A stretch of DNA of 15,246 bases, from assembly GCA_018675395.1 (NCBI GenBank), contig JABGYE010000275.1:1-15246 (forward strand), given 5' to 3'. Origin of the DNA: EC70 sp018675395. GTDB taxonomy: Bacteria > Verrucomicrobiota > Verrucomicrobiia > Verrucomicrobiales > DEV007. The notes below the pieces were generated by a model, which worked only from the letters and a program-made list of their open reading frames with translations, did not search any database and was not told the DNA's origin. A program made the translations under genes and the position numbers. Shown here one piece after another: positions 1 through 7,024 of this stretch (position 1 is its first letter; the number at the start of each line of letters is the position of its first letter).

Positions 1-153
1 CTCTGGCTCAGGCTCAGGCTCTGGTTGTTTTGTAACTTCAGATGATCCCTTAGGTTCTTCATTTGAAGTAGTTGGGTCGGCTTCTTTTTTGCCACAGCTG
101 ATTGCCCCACAGACAAAAGCAAAGATTAAAAATAATATACTGTATTTTTTCAT
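1..153 (-). CDS. Putative lipoprotein, N-terminal part (runs off left edge)
   Basis: Reading leftwards from an ATG at 153, 51 codons are open to the window edge. The protein starts with a basic MKKY, a hydrophobic stretch (residues 5-18) and a lipobox-like AIS-Cys with the lipidation cysteine at residue 20, so it is a likely signal-peptidase-II substrate anchored to a membrane. The mature part is charged and low in complexity. It ends at the edge in alternating Pro-Glu (residues 44-51) encoded by four near-identical hexamers. No domain can be named because the body of the protein is outside the window. It is divergent from holA and there is no clear ribosome binding site. Such Pro/Glu linkers often hold an envelope domain away from the membrane; that role is inference. 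Confidence 0.7.
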   Translation of the reverse strand, partial: MKKYSILFLIFAFVCGAISCGKKEADPTTSNEEPKGSSEVTKQPEPEPEPE

Positions 154-335
154 AATATGTTTAGTGGTTTTTAAACTGTAGCAACGGAATAGATTTGTAA
201 TATCCAGGCTAGAGCTGGTTGATATTTAACTCTTCAAATAATGCATCTAGGAGAGGACTCATCAAGTATAAAGGATTTTAGCTTTGTTTTCTTCTTTTTG
301 CTTTTCTTGAATGAAATCGCAGACCAGATTGCAGT
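154..335. other. Divergent intergenic region
   Basis: These 182 bases separate the leftward lipoprotein gene from rightward holA and must hold both promoters unless one lies further in. A TATAAA at about 267-272 could be a -10 for holA but has no matching -35 at the right distance. I see no convincing hairpin, RNA gene or small ORF. An ATG at 311 is out of frame with holA. Confidence 0.4.
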
Positions 336-1469
336 GTGGCTGCAAAGAAAAAAACTGCCGATAAAGTTTCGACTAACATATTAGCTTTTGTCGGCACTGA
401 TGAGGCACGTCTCAAGGAGGCTGCGCTCAATTGTTTCGGAAAACTTGTCCCTCCCGAGGAGGCGGAGTTTGGAGCAGAGGTCATTGATGGGGTAGCTGAA
501 AATGCAGAGGCTGCAGTGAAGGTTATCTCTCAAACCATAGGAGCGCTTCAGACCTTACCTTTCTTTGGTGGAGAAAAAGTAGTCTGGCTCAAAGGCGCGA
601 CAATCTTTGCAGATTCACAAACAGGTAAAGCATTATCAGTTCTGGATGCGGCTGAATCATTGACGAATGTGTTAGCGGACGGTTTGGCGAATGGAATCAC
701 TTTTATTCTTAGTGCACCTTCAATCGATAAGCGTAGAGCATTTTATAAGAAAATTTCAAAGTTGGGTAAAATTGAGATATTTGATCGCCCCGACATGAGT
801 AGGGACGGTTGGCAGGACCAGATAAAAATGCATGTTCGAAAGCTTGCCAAGGAGAGGGGTTTGTTTTTTGAGGATGAAGCGTTGGAACTTTTTGTGATGT
901 TGGCTGGCACTGATTTTTCTCAGATTGGAAATGAGCTAGAAAAAATTGATCTATTTCTTTCGCATGATGACCGAACCATTACAGTTGAACATGTTAGTAA
1001 TCAGGTCGCCCTTACCAGAGCAGGAGTCGTTTTTGAATTGGGTAATAGTATAGCAAAGAAGAATTTATCTGGAGCCTTGAGAATTATAGATCACTTGTTA
1101 TATCAGGGAGAGAATGCCATAGGCATTCTTCTTGCAGCAGTAGTGCCGACCATTAGGCGATTATTGATTGCTAAGGATCTAGCTAAACATCATGGCATTA
1201 GAGGTGGTGGTAATTATAGATCTTATGAAGCTGCGTTGTCTAGGTTGCCCGCATCTGAAACGGCTCATTTACCAAGGAAGAAAGATGGTGGATTGAGTGT
1301 TTATCCTATTTTCCTTGCTTCATCAGAGAGCAGAAATTTTTCTCTAGGTAATTTACGACAAGGTTTAGCTGATTGTCTTCAGGCTAATCGGTCTCTGGTC
1401 ACTAGCGCACTGGATCATCGAATTGTTCTCGAAAGACTTGTGATTCGTTTGCTTGCAGGTTCTCAATAA
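336..1469 (+). CDS. holA: DNA polymerase III, delta subunit
   Basis: This is the clamp-loader delta subunit, which opens the beta sliding clamp as part of the delta/delta-prime/tau(gamma) complex in the replisome. The 377-residue length fits the family (about 330-380). The N-terminal region has the typical start of the fold (FVGTDEARLKEAAL, about residues 18-31). Mid-protein carries QIGNELEKIDLF, the conserved helix of domain II. The C-terminal third is helical, as in the delta collar domain. The start is a GTG at 336: an in-frame stop lies at 312-314 and no ATG or TTG lies between. The first residues are Lys-rich. It is the first gene of a probable two-gene unit, because the next ORF begins within or just after its 3' end. 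Family assignment is by recognition of overall pattern, since delta has few invariant catalytic residues. Confidence 0.85.
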   Translation: MAAKKKTADKVSTNILAFVGTDEARLKEAALNCFGKLVPPEEAEFGAEVIDGVAENAEAAVKVISQTIGALQTLPFFGGEKVVWLKGATIFADSQTGKALSVLDAAESLTNVLADGLANGITFILSAPSIDKRRAFYKKISKLGKIEIFDRPDMSRDGWQDQIKMHVRKLAKERGLFFEDEALELFVMLAGTDFSQIGNELEKIDLFLSHDDRTITVEHVSNQVALTRAGVVFELGNSIAKKNLSGALRIIDHLLYQGENAIGILLAAVVPTIRRLLIAKDLAKHHGIRGGGNYRSYEAALSRLPASETAHLPRKKDGGLSVYPIFLASSESRNFSLGNLRQGLADCLQANRSLVTSALDHRIVLERLVIRLLAGSQ

Positions 1470-1494
1470 GATTTTTTTATATATAACGATATTC

Positions 1495-1869
1495 ATGCAA
1501 TTAATTTTTTCAGCAATTATTATAGGGGCTTTGGCTGCTTTGTTAGGTTCTCTCCTGGGCGTTGGAGGTGGCATTATTATGGTTCCGGCATTTAAGGGAT
1601 TTCTCGATCTTTCAATGAAACAGGCTATTGCAACGTCACTTGCGGTTATGATTGTGACGGCATCCGTTTCTTCGTTCCGTTATGCTCAGGCGGGTTTAGT
1701 TGATTGGAGGATCGCCGGATTCGCTGCTATCGCAGCTGTAGTCGCAGCACTATTAGGTTCAGAGCTAATGAAAAGCTTATCCTCTGATTACTTAAGGGTG
1801 GCTTTTGGAATTTTTCTAATAGCTGTTGGAATTTATATGCTATTTTTTCAAAAGACAGTCTCTGGGTAG
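1495..1869 (+). CDS. Half-size TauE/SafE (DUF81) family membrane protein
   Basis: This is a predicted integral membrane protein of 124 residues with about four hydrophobic helices. The Gly-rich motif LGVGGGIIMVP (residues 21-31) is the signature of TauE/SafE permeases, which are linked to export of sulfite, sulfoacetate and other small anions. Typical members have about 250 residues and two copies of this repeat. Only one copy is present here, so it presumably works as a dimer (inference). I chose the ATG at 1495 because the first helix begins right after it. A TTG at 1453 would add 14 residues and overlap holA by 17 bases. Neither start has a good ribosome binding site. It sits 25 bases after holA, probably in the same transcript, with no obvious functional link. 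The substrate cannot be told from sequence. Confidence 0.75.
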   Translation: MQLIFSAIIIGALAALLGSLLGVGGGIIMVPAFKGFLDLSMKQAIATSLAVMIVTASVSSFRYAQAGLVDWRIAGFAAIAAVVAALLGSELMKSLSSDYLRVAFGIFLIAVGIYMLFFQKTVSG

Positions 1870-1929
1870 AGCTGAAAATAAATTAAAGCATTAATTAGAT
1901 GCGGATATTTTTCTCAATGTAGATTGAAT

Positions 1930-2433
1930 CTATTTTATCTCAGAATCAAAATCAGATTTGATTTCTGGAAGGAGATCCTTTCTGGCAAGAAGATGAGAAA
2001 TGGACTGATTTGGATCGCGTATAATTTCTGCAAGGTAAGGAGTGATACGATCCATTTCTACTATGGCGGTGCGCACCAGACTTGTGATAACTCCGGCATC
2101 ACATTGCCCATCAGAAAAAACATTAGTGATTCGGAAATAAACTTCGCCATTTTCTGGATTCGTTTCGAAGTTTCCGATATTAAGAGTGATGTTTGTGCGC
2201 ATTAGAGCATCATGGATAGAGGCTTGTGCAGCTGAATTCACAGTGAAAGATAGTCTAGAAACAACTGAAATGGCTCCCAATTCCTCAAATGCTTGGACAT
2301 GGAGAGGAACTTTTGCGTTATGTGCTTCGAATTCAGATTCAATTACTTTTTTTTCAGGAACTTCTCTGAATTGCCACTTTGCGGAGTCAAAAGACTCCTT
2401 AACTTTTATTAATAGCGATCCGGTGTTCTGCAC
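1930..2433 (-). CDS. YbjN domain-containing protein
   Basis: This is a soluble 167-residue protein with no signal peptide or membrane segment. The central stretch, with alternating strands around residues 50-105 (NITLNIGNFE, then PENGEVYFRI), followed by a helical C-terminal half ending in an MDRITPYLAEIIRD helix, matches the YbjN / type III secretion chaperone-like fold. These proteins are small and widespread, and are described as putative regulators without a defined biochemical activity. The start is a GTG at 2433. An in-frame TAG lies seven codons upstream and no other start codon lies between, so GTG is the longest possible start. It is convergent with the TauE-like gene (60 bases between stops) and lies 68 bases downstream of the tRNA-Pro gene on the same strand. 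A specific function cannot be assigned. Confidence 0.65.
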   Translation of the reverse strand: MQNTGSLLIKVKESFDSAKWQFREVPEKKVIESEFEAHNAKVPLHVQAFEELGAISVVSRLSFTVNSAAQASIHDALMRTNITLNIGNFETNPENGEVYFRITNVFSDGQCDAGVITSLVRTAIVEMDRITPYLAEIIRDPNQSISHLLARKDLLPEIKSDFDSEIK

Positions 2434-2501
2434 TTCAGAATTGAAACTTTTCTAAGCTACTTTCGCAGAAAACAGTTAAAATATTCAATATTAATGTAAA
2501 A

Positions 2502-2579
2502 TGGTCGGGGTGATAGGATTCGAACCTACGGCTTCCTGCTCCCAAAGCAGGCGCTCTGACCAAGCTGAGCTACACCCCG
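2502..2579 (-). tRNA. tRNA-Pro (anticodon TGG), CCA encoded
   Basis: Read on the minus strand from 2579, the acceptor arm CGGGGTG pairs with CACCCCG at 2512-2506. The D arm has GCTC/GAGC. The anticodon stem CCTGC/GCAGG encloses loop TTTGGGA with anticodon TGG (2544-2542). The T arm has GTAGG, loop TTCGAAT, and CCTAT, closed at the outer end by a G-T wobble. The discriminator base is A (2505), and a genomic CCA follows (2504-2502). This anticodon decodes CCA and, with wobble or modification, the other proline codons. The gene lies between leftward ybjN-like and rightward thrS. Its promoter should lie in 2580-2661, but no convincing -35/-10 pair was seen. Confidence 0.97.
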
Positions 2580-2661
2580 TAGCCACAGTACAATCCTCAT
2601 ATCTGGGCCGGTTTCAAGTTGTAAATGTCTCACAGTTGGTTAAGGGGTTATCTTTCACATT

Positions 2662-4542
2662 ATGGCGGAAAGTAACGATAGAAAGACACTCGAAGAGCGC
2701 TCACAAATGTCAGATATAGAGCGACTCAGGCATTCTACAGCTCATATTCTAGCAACTGCCATTGCCAAAATATGGCCAGATGCACAGTTTGCTGCAGGTC
2801 CACCAGTCGAAAATGGCTTTTATTATGATGTTGAATTAGAGCATAGAATATCTCCGGAGGACTTTGAGAGAATTGAGGATGAAATGCTTAAGGTTGTCAA
2901 AGAGAACCAAACCTTTGAACGAATGATTGTTTCAAGGGAAGAGGCTCTCAATTTGGCTCAGAGTGGTCGGTTAGCTGCTCTCAGCGAAAGAAATAATCCT
3001 TCGACCTTTAAGATTGATTTATTAGAAGATATTCCTGAAGGAGAAGAAATTTCAATTTTCAAGAATGGGGATTTTTGGGATCTCTGTGCTGGGCCACACG
3101 TCCCGCGTACTGGTAATTGTAAAGCGTTTAAACTGATGTCAGTAGCCAGCGCATTTTATAAAGCTGATTCCAATAACCCTCAACTACAGCGGATTTACGG
3201 AACATCATTCAAGAATAAGACCCAGCTTAATGAGTATCTAGAACAGTTAGAAGAAGCTAAGAAACGTGATCATCGCAAAGTGGGTCGCGATTTAGGTTTA
3301 TTTCATTTTGATGAATCGGTTGGTCAGGGGCTCGTTTTATGGAAGCCAAAAGGATCTATTATTCGTAATGAATTACAAAAATTCATTGCTGGAGAGCTGG
3401 ATAAAAAAGGTTATAGCCAGGTATATACTCCGCATATTGGTAAGTTGGATTTGTATAAAACAAGTGGGCACTTTCCTTATTATGAAGAGAGTCAGTTTTC
3501 TCCTATCGTTGGTCGAGAATCAATGTCTGCACTGGCTGACGAGGGTTGTTCATGTGGCGAACTGACTAATCGGCTTAAGTCAGGTGAGGCTGAAGGATTC
3601 TTGTTGAAGCCGATGAATTGCCCCCATCATATAAAAATATATTCGAGCGAGCATCATAGTTATCGAGATCTTCCCGTTCGCTTAGCCGAGTTCGGTACGG
3701 TGTATCGTTGGGAAAAGTCAGGGGAGCTTGGAGGTCTAACTAGAGTCAGATCTTTCACTCAAGACGATGCACATTTGTTTTGTACTGATGATCAGGTTCA
3801 GGAGGAGATTATGGGGTGTCTCGAATTGGTTAAGGTAGTCTTGAATACTCTTGGAATTGTTGATTATCGCGTCAGGGTCGGGCTGAGAGACGTAGACTCT
3901 ACAAAATATGTTGGTGATCCGGATAACTGGGACCGAGCTGAATCAGCTCTGAGGGAAGCTGCCAGCTCTTTGGATGTCCCATTTACTGAAGAATCAGGAG
4001 AAGCAGCATTTTATGGTCCAAAAATTGATTTTGTTGTAAAGGATGTTATTGGGCGTGAGTGGCAATTAGGAACTGTTCAGGTTGACTATAATTTACCTGA
4101 AAGATTTGATCTTAGTTATATAGGTAAAGACAATAAACCGCACCGCCCAGTAATGATTCATAGGGCACCTTTTGGGTCACTAGAGAGGTTTGTTGCGGTA
4201 TTAATAGAGCATTTTGAAGGTTCATTCCCTACTTGGCTTTCACCTGAGCAGGTTAGGGTTCTACCTATCTCGGAAAAGTTTTCAGAACAGGCGGGCGAAC
4301 AGCTAAATAAGCTGCTTGGAGTGGGGGCAAGAGCGTCCATGGATAACTCTGCAGAGAAGATTGGAGCGAAAATTAGACTTGCCCAGCTTGAAAAGGTTCC
4401 ATATATGTTAATTATTGGTGCTAATGAAGTTGAAACCAACACTATCTCAGTTCGTCACCGCAAGCGCGGAGATCTCGGTGCAATGTGCCCCGAAGAGTTC
4501 ATATCTCAGCTTACGGAGGAAGTCAGTTCACGTTCACTTTGA
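2662..4542 (+). CDS. thrS: Threonine--tRNA ligase lacking the TGS domain
   Basis: This cytoplasmic class II synthetase charges tRNA-Thr. It has 626 residues. The editing (second additional) domain begins almost at once, with HSTAH (His24, His28) and CAGPH (Cys142, His146), the residues that clear Ser-tRNA-Thr. The catalytic core follows with zinc ligands Cys320 (KPMNCP), His371 (DDAH) and His500 (VMIHR), motif 2 around YRWEKSG (348-354) and motif 3 FGSLERF with Arg509. The C-terminal part (about 528-626) is the anticodon-binding domain. The usual N-terminal TGS domain (about 60 residues) is missing. An in-frame stop lies at 2641-2643 and a tRNA gene sits just upstream, so it is not hidden by a wrong start. 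An extra stretch of about 25 residues (roughly 284-308) containing Cys296-x-Cys298 lies before KPMNC. The ATG at 2662 has an AAGGGG 14 bases away, a long spacing. The stop is 113 bases before infC. Confidence 0.95.
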   Translation: MAESNDRKTLEERSQMSDIERLRHSTAHILATAIAKIWPDAQFAAGPPVENGFYYDVELEHRISPEDFERIEDEMLKVVKENQTFERMIVSREEALNLAQSGRLAALSERNNPSTFKIDLLEDIPEGEEISIFKNGDFWDLCAGPHVPRTGNCKAFKLMSVASAFYKADSNNPQLQRIYGTSFKNKTQLNEYLEQLEEAKKRDHRKVGRDLGLFHFDESVGQGLVLWKPKGSIIRNELQKFIAGELDKKGYSQVYTPHIGKLDLYKTSGHFPYYEESQFSPIVGRESMSALADEGCSCGELTNRLKSGEAEGFLLKPMNCPHHIKIYSSEHHSYRDLPVRLAEFGTVYRWEKSGELGGLTRVRSFTQDDAHLFCTDDQVQEEIMGCLELVKVVLNTLGIVDYRVRVGLRDVDSTKYVGDPDNWDRAESALREAASSLDVPFTEESGEAAFYGPKIDFVVKDVIGREWQLGTVQVDYNLPERFDLSYIGKDNKPHRPVMIHRAPFGSLERFVAVLIEHFEGSFPTWLSPEQVRVLPISEKFSEQAGEQLNKLLGVGARASMDNSAEKIGAKIRLAQLEKVPYMLIIGANEVETNTISVRHRKRGDLGAMCPEEFISQLTEEVSSRSL

Positions 4543-4590
4543 TATAGAAGATTGATTATTTTTATAATGCTATTATTTAATTTTCGTACA

Positions 4591-4620
4591 TGGGTAAATC
4601 CCAAGAAGCATACATATAAT
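4591..4620 (+). promoter_or_regulatory. Candidate promoter for infC
   Basis: A perfect TATAAT at 4615-4620 would put a transcript start near 4627, leaving a short leader before the infC ribosome binding site at 4644. The matching -35 (TGGGTA at 4591-4596, 18-base spacing) is poor, so this may be an activator-dependent or chance site in AT-rich DNA. Read-through from thrS is the alternative. Confidence 0.3.
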
Positions 4621-4643
4621 ATGTTTCGCTAACATTTAAAAAA

Positions 4644-4649
4644 GAAGGA
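4644..4649 (+). promoter_or_regulatory. Ribosome binding site that fixes the infC AUC start
   Basis: GAAGGA, a strong Shine-Dalgarno match, lies exactly six bases before the in-frame ATC at 4656-4658. No ATG, GTG or TTG lies in this frame between the stop at 4617-4619 and the ATG at 4770, which is inside the conserved IF3 N-domain. The site therefore supports initiation at AUC. Confidence 0.75.
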
Positions 4650-4655
4650 ACAGTT

Positions 4656-5384
4656 ATCGCTAGGCCAAAAAAGAAAAACTTCAGGAAATGGGCTCCCAGA
4701 GATCGGATCAATGATCGTATCAGGGCTCCAAAAGTTCGAGTCATTTATGGAGAGAAGCAGCTAGGCGTCATGGATACCCATGAAGCTATAAGAAAGGCAA
4801 AGAGTGTGGGTCTTGACCTTGTAGAGGTTTCCTCTAATGCCCGCCCGCCTGTATGCAAGATTGTTGACTACGGCAAGTACAAGTACGATCAGGCGAAGCT
4901 TAAAAAAGAACAACCTAAAAAGACGCACCGTCTTAAAGAAGTTAAGTTCAGACCAGGCATTGGCGAAAGTGACTATAATATGAAGGTCACTCGCGCTGAA
5001 TCATTTCTAATGGACGAAGACAAGGTGCGAATACAATTAATGTTTCGTGGTCGTCAAATGGCGCATAAGGAAGTTGGGTTTGAGTTGATGAAAGAAGTTA
5101 AAGAGGATCTTTCTGGCGTTGCTCACGTTGATATGGAGCCGAAGCTGACTGGAAGAAACATCACGATGATGCTTTCTCCTCTGCCTAAACATTTACAGAA
5201 ACCCAAATTCAAAAATCATGGTGATTTGCCCGACGAAGCTGATGATGACTTTGATGACGAAGACGGGGAAGAGGAAATTGAAGAATTCGAAAGACCCAAT
5301 GAAGATCATCAGCACTTAGATGTTGTTGATGAAATTGCTATGCTAGAAGGGGATGATGGTCGGCCAAAACTTAAGCGGGGTTAG
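4656..5384 (+). CDS. infC: Translation initiation factor IF-3 with non-canonical AUC start and acidic C-terminal tail
   Basis: IF3 binds the 30S subunit, keeps 50S away and rejects wrong start codons and initiator pairing. A start at the first in-frame ATG (4770) would delete conserved N-domain sequence. Upstream in the same frame lies INDRIRAPKVRVIYGEKQLGV (split here as INDRIRAPKV and RVIYGEKQLGV), the hallmark IF3 N-terminus, preceded by a basic segment. The only plausible initiation site is ATC at 4656, six bases after GAAGGA, giving 242 residues. The N-domain continues with LDLVEV and PPVCKI(V)DYGKYKY, then a Lys-rich linker and a C-domain (KEVKFRPGI, FRGRQMAHK, MMLSPLP) ending near residue 177. 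About 64 residues follow that ordinary IF3 lacks. They are strongly acidic around residues 192-218. In E. coli the infC start is AUU, allowing self-repression; the same logic is likely here. No rpmI-rplT pair follows. Confidence 0.92.
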   Translation: MARPKKKNFRKWAPRDRINDRIRAPKVRVIYGEKQLGVMDTHEAIRKAKSVGLDLVEVSSNARPPVCKIVDYGKYKYDQAKLKKEQPKKTHRLKEVKFRPGIGESDYNMKVTRAESFLMDEDKVRIQLMFRGRQMAHKEVGFELMKEVKEDLSGVAHVDMEPKLTGRNITMMLSPLPKHLQKPKFKNHGDLPDEADDDFDDEDGEEEIEEFERPNEDHQHLDVVDEIAMLEGDDGRPKLKRG

Positions 5385-5409
5385 GCACTTATTCTTTTAA
5401 GAGTCCATA

Positions 5410-6129
5410 ATGTCGGATCTTCCGCAGGTCATTCTTTTTGATATTGATGGTACTTTATTAACTACTGGAGGTGCAGGAATGAAGGCGTTTTATAGCGCCA
5501 TTGAGAATAATTACCCCTCTCAATTAAAAAAATCTGGAGGTTCTTTAACTTTGGACATGGCTGGTAGCACAGATTCTGGGCTTATAATTGAGATTTTTGA
5601 AGCGCTTGGAATTGAAGATTCAGTCGATGAACGTGAATCCTTTTTTGCTCAATATATCCAGTGCCTTGGAGACAACCTATCTGATTCAAATTATATAGGT
5701 TCTCTTATGCCTGGCATTGCAGAATTGCTGGATAGGCTTTCTTATGAAGCGAATAACGGTAAGCTGATACTTGGTCTCTTAACCGGTAACATTCTTGATG
5801 GTGCAGCATTAAAGCTGAAAAAGTATCGAGTGGATGAATATTTTTGTTTTGGTGCTTATGGGGATGACCATCATGACCGAAATGAGCTTGGTCCGATAGC
5901 TTTAAAAAGAGGAGGTGCTTACTATAAAATGGACCTGTCTAAGGCTCCAGTAACAGTAATTGGTGATACGCCTAAAGATATTTATTGTGCGCGTGCAATA
6001 GGAGCTAAAGTCGTTGCCGTTGCTAGCGGATCAATCTCCTATCAGGAACTTGCCAAGTATGATCCGGATCTTCTCTTTAAAGATTTCACTGATTATCAAG
6101 ATGCATATAAAAGGATATTCTTAGGCTAA
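5410..6129 (+). CDS. HAD-superfamily phosphatase (phosphoglycolate phosphatase-like)
   Basis: This is a soluble 239-residue hydrolase with all four haloacid dehalogenase motifs: DIDGT (nucleophile Asp11, acid/base Asp13), LTGN with Thr125, the lysine cluster 135-138 of motif III, and VIGDTPKD with Asp186 and Asp190 binding Mg2+. The residues after motif I (about 20-110) form a helical C1-type cap that sets substrate choice. The overall pattern resembles Gph / beta-phosphoglucomutase-like members, so a small phosphorylated metabolite such as 2-phosphoglycolate is a fair guess. Substrates cannot be fixed by sequence alone. It begins 25 bases after infC and may share its transcript. It is convergent with the HTTM gene, with only ten bases between the two stop codons. 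Confidence 0.85.
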   Translation: MSDLPQVILFDIDGTLLTTGGAGMKAFYSAIENNYPSQLKKSGGSLTLDMAGSTDSGLIIEIFEALGIEDSVDERESFFAQYIQCLGDNLSDSNYIGSLMPGIAELLDRLSYEANNGKLILGLLTGNILDGAALKLKKYRVDEYFCFGAYGDDHHDRNELGPIALKRGGAYYKMDLSKAPVTVIGDTPKDIYCARAIGAKVVAVASGSISYQELAKYDPDLLFKDFTDYQDAYKRIFLG

Positions 6130-6139
6130 TAGATCCTTA

Positions 6140-7024
6140 TTAGGTGGAACTCTTTAACTTATAAGAAGCTGTTGGCCATGGATCGATGAAAGCCAAATAA
6201 GATACGATCATAGTGAGGCTAAAGAGTGCTAGATTAATGCCTAGAATGGCAATACTCAGATGCAATCCTATCCCAATCCACAAGCCTAATTTCCTTGTAT
6301 TTCGTATCCACAATAAAATGGGTATTGCTAATTCGACGATCAGAATGAGGTAATTAATTTTGTCGAATAGCTCATGCCAGCTAACTGGCCAGGATCCTGT
6401 AAACCTCCCATGATGAGATAGTAGAAAATAGGTAATGGATTCTCCTTTTTCCCAGTATTGGTCACCTAACTTTTGTATGACCGTTTGCCAATAAATGATA
6501 AATATCTGTAATTGAATCAAAACTAATCCGTACTGAGGTGCTTTAAAATTAATTTGTTTTTTATTCCATTGTCTAAACAGACTCCAAGGGTTCCAGTCTT
6601 TACCCAGTGGGCTGAAGAGAAGGATGAAACCTAAGTTAGTTAGAATAGAATCCCACCCTGTAGTCGAAGCTGGAGCTCTATGAATGAGTGATAGCTGGAT
6701 GAAGAAACAGATAAACAGAGTAGCTCTTGCCCATTTTCCCCATGCTAAGAGTAGAGACGCAATGATTGCAAAAATTAAGATAATTGTGACTTCGGTGGAG
6801 GATTGAAAATAGTTAAAGAGTGAAATCGAAGTGCCGCCAGTTAATTCATGGAAACCAATTTTAGCGGCCGATGAATTGTTCATTCCCGCATCACTAAGAA
6901 TAGTGTCCCTGTATGGGAATAAGTGAACAAAGTGAGATAATAATAATAATGCAAAGCCTATACGAGTTAAGGCGTAGCGCCTCGGGTCAATATTTTTTAA
7001 CCATATTAGGGAAAAAGCATTCAT
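6140..7024 (-). CDS. HTTM-domain (gamma-carboxylase-like) integral membrane protein
   Basis: This 294-residue polytopic membrane protein has hydrophobic segments near residues 20-36, 79-97, 101-115, 126-139, 164-185, 223-240 and 246-280. The motif around QKLGDQYWEKGESITYFLL (182-200) and the N-terminal pattern of Asp-Pro-Arg-x-Tyr-x-Leu before helix 1 match bacterial HTTM proteins, which resemble the membrane domain of vitamin K-dependent gamma-glutamyl carboxylase. The bacterial members mostly have no known reaction, so carboxylation must not be assumed. Its ATG (7024-7022) overlaps the TAA of the upstream gene (7026-7024) by one base, showing translational coupling with the small anchored protein encoded before it. 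The two probably form a complex or act on the same substrate. Confidence 0.72.
   Translation of the reverse strand: MNAFSLIWLKNIDPRRYALTRIGFALLLLSHFVHLFPYRDTILSDAGMNNSSAAKIGFHELTGGTSISLFNYFQSSTEVTIILIFAIIASLLLAWGKWARATLFICFFIQLSLIHRAPASTTGWDSILTNLGFILLFSPLGKDWNPWSLFRQWNKKQINFKAPQYGLVLIQLQIFIIYWQTVIQKLGDQYWEKGESITYFLLSHHGRFTGSWPVSWHELFDKINYLILIVELAIPILLWIRNTRKLGLWIGIGLHLSIAILGINLALFSLTMIVSYLAFIDPWPTASYKLKSST

Noticed and set aside
1920..1936. Small hairpin TAGAT-TGA-ATCTA followed by four T, between the TauE-like and YbjN-like genes
   Set aside because: Only five AT-rich pairs; too weak to call a terminator.
1924..2455. Two plus-strand ORFs opposite the YbjN-like gene
   Set aside because: They are low-quality shadows with no family pattern, while the minus-strand frame shows a coherent domain.
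2580..2661. Possible thrS leader with T-box or operator, and a tRNA-Pro promoter
   Set aside because: The 82 bases are too short for a T-box and show no tRNA-like operator stem. TTGAAA is present on the minus strand but no good -10 follows at normal spacing.
2501..2719. Plus-strand ORF starting MVGVIGFEPTASCSQ
   Set aside because: It is the antisense of the tRNA-Pro gene; this peptide is a well-known false translation of tRNA complements, and the ORF then runs out of frame into thrS.
4591..4603. Hairpin TGGG-TAAAT-CCCA before infC
   Set aside because: Four base pairs only and no T-run; not enough for a terminator or regulatory element.
6126..6143. Inverted repeat CTAATA...TATTAG between the convergent phosphatase and HTTM genes
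   Set aside because: Six AT-rich pairs that arise largely from the two facing TAA stop codons; no T-run after it.
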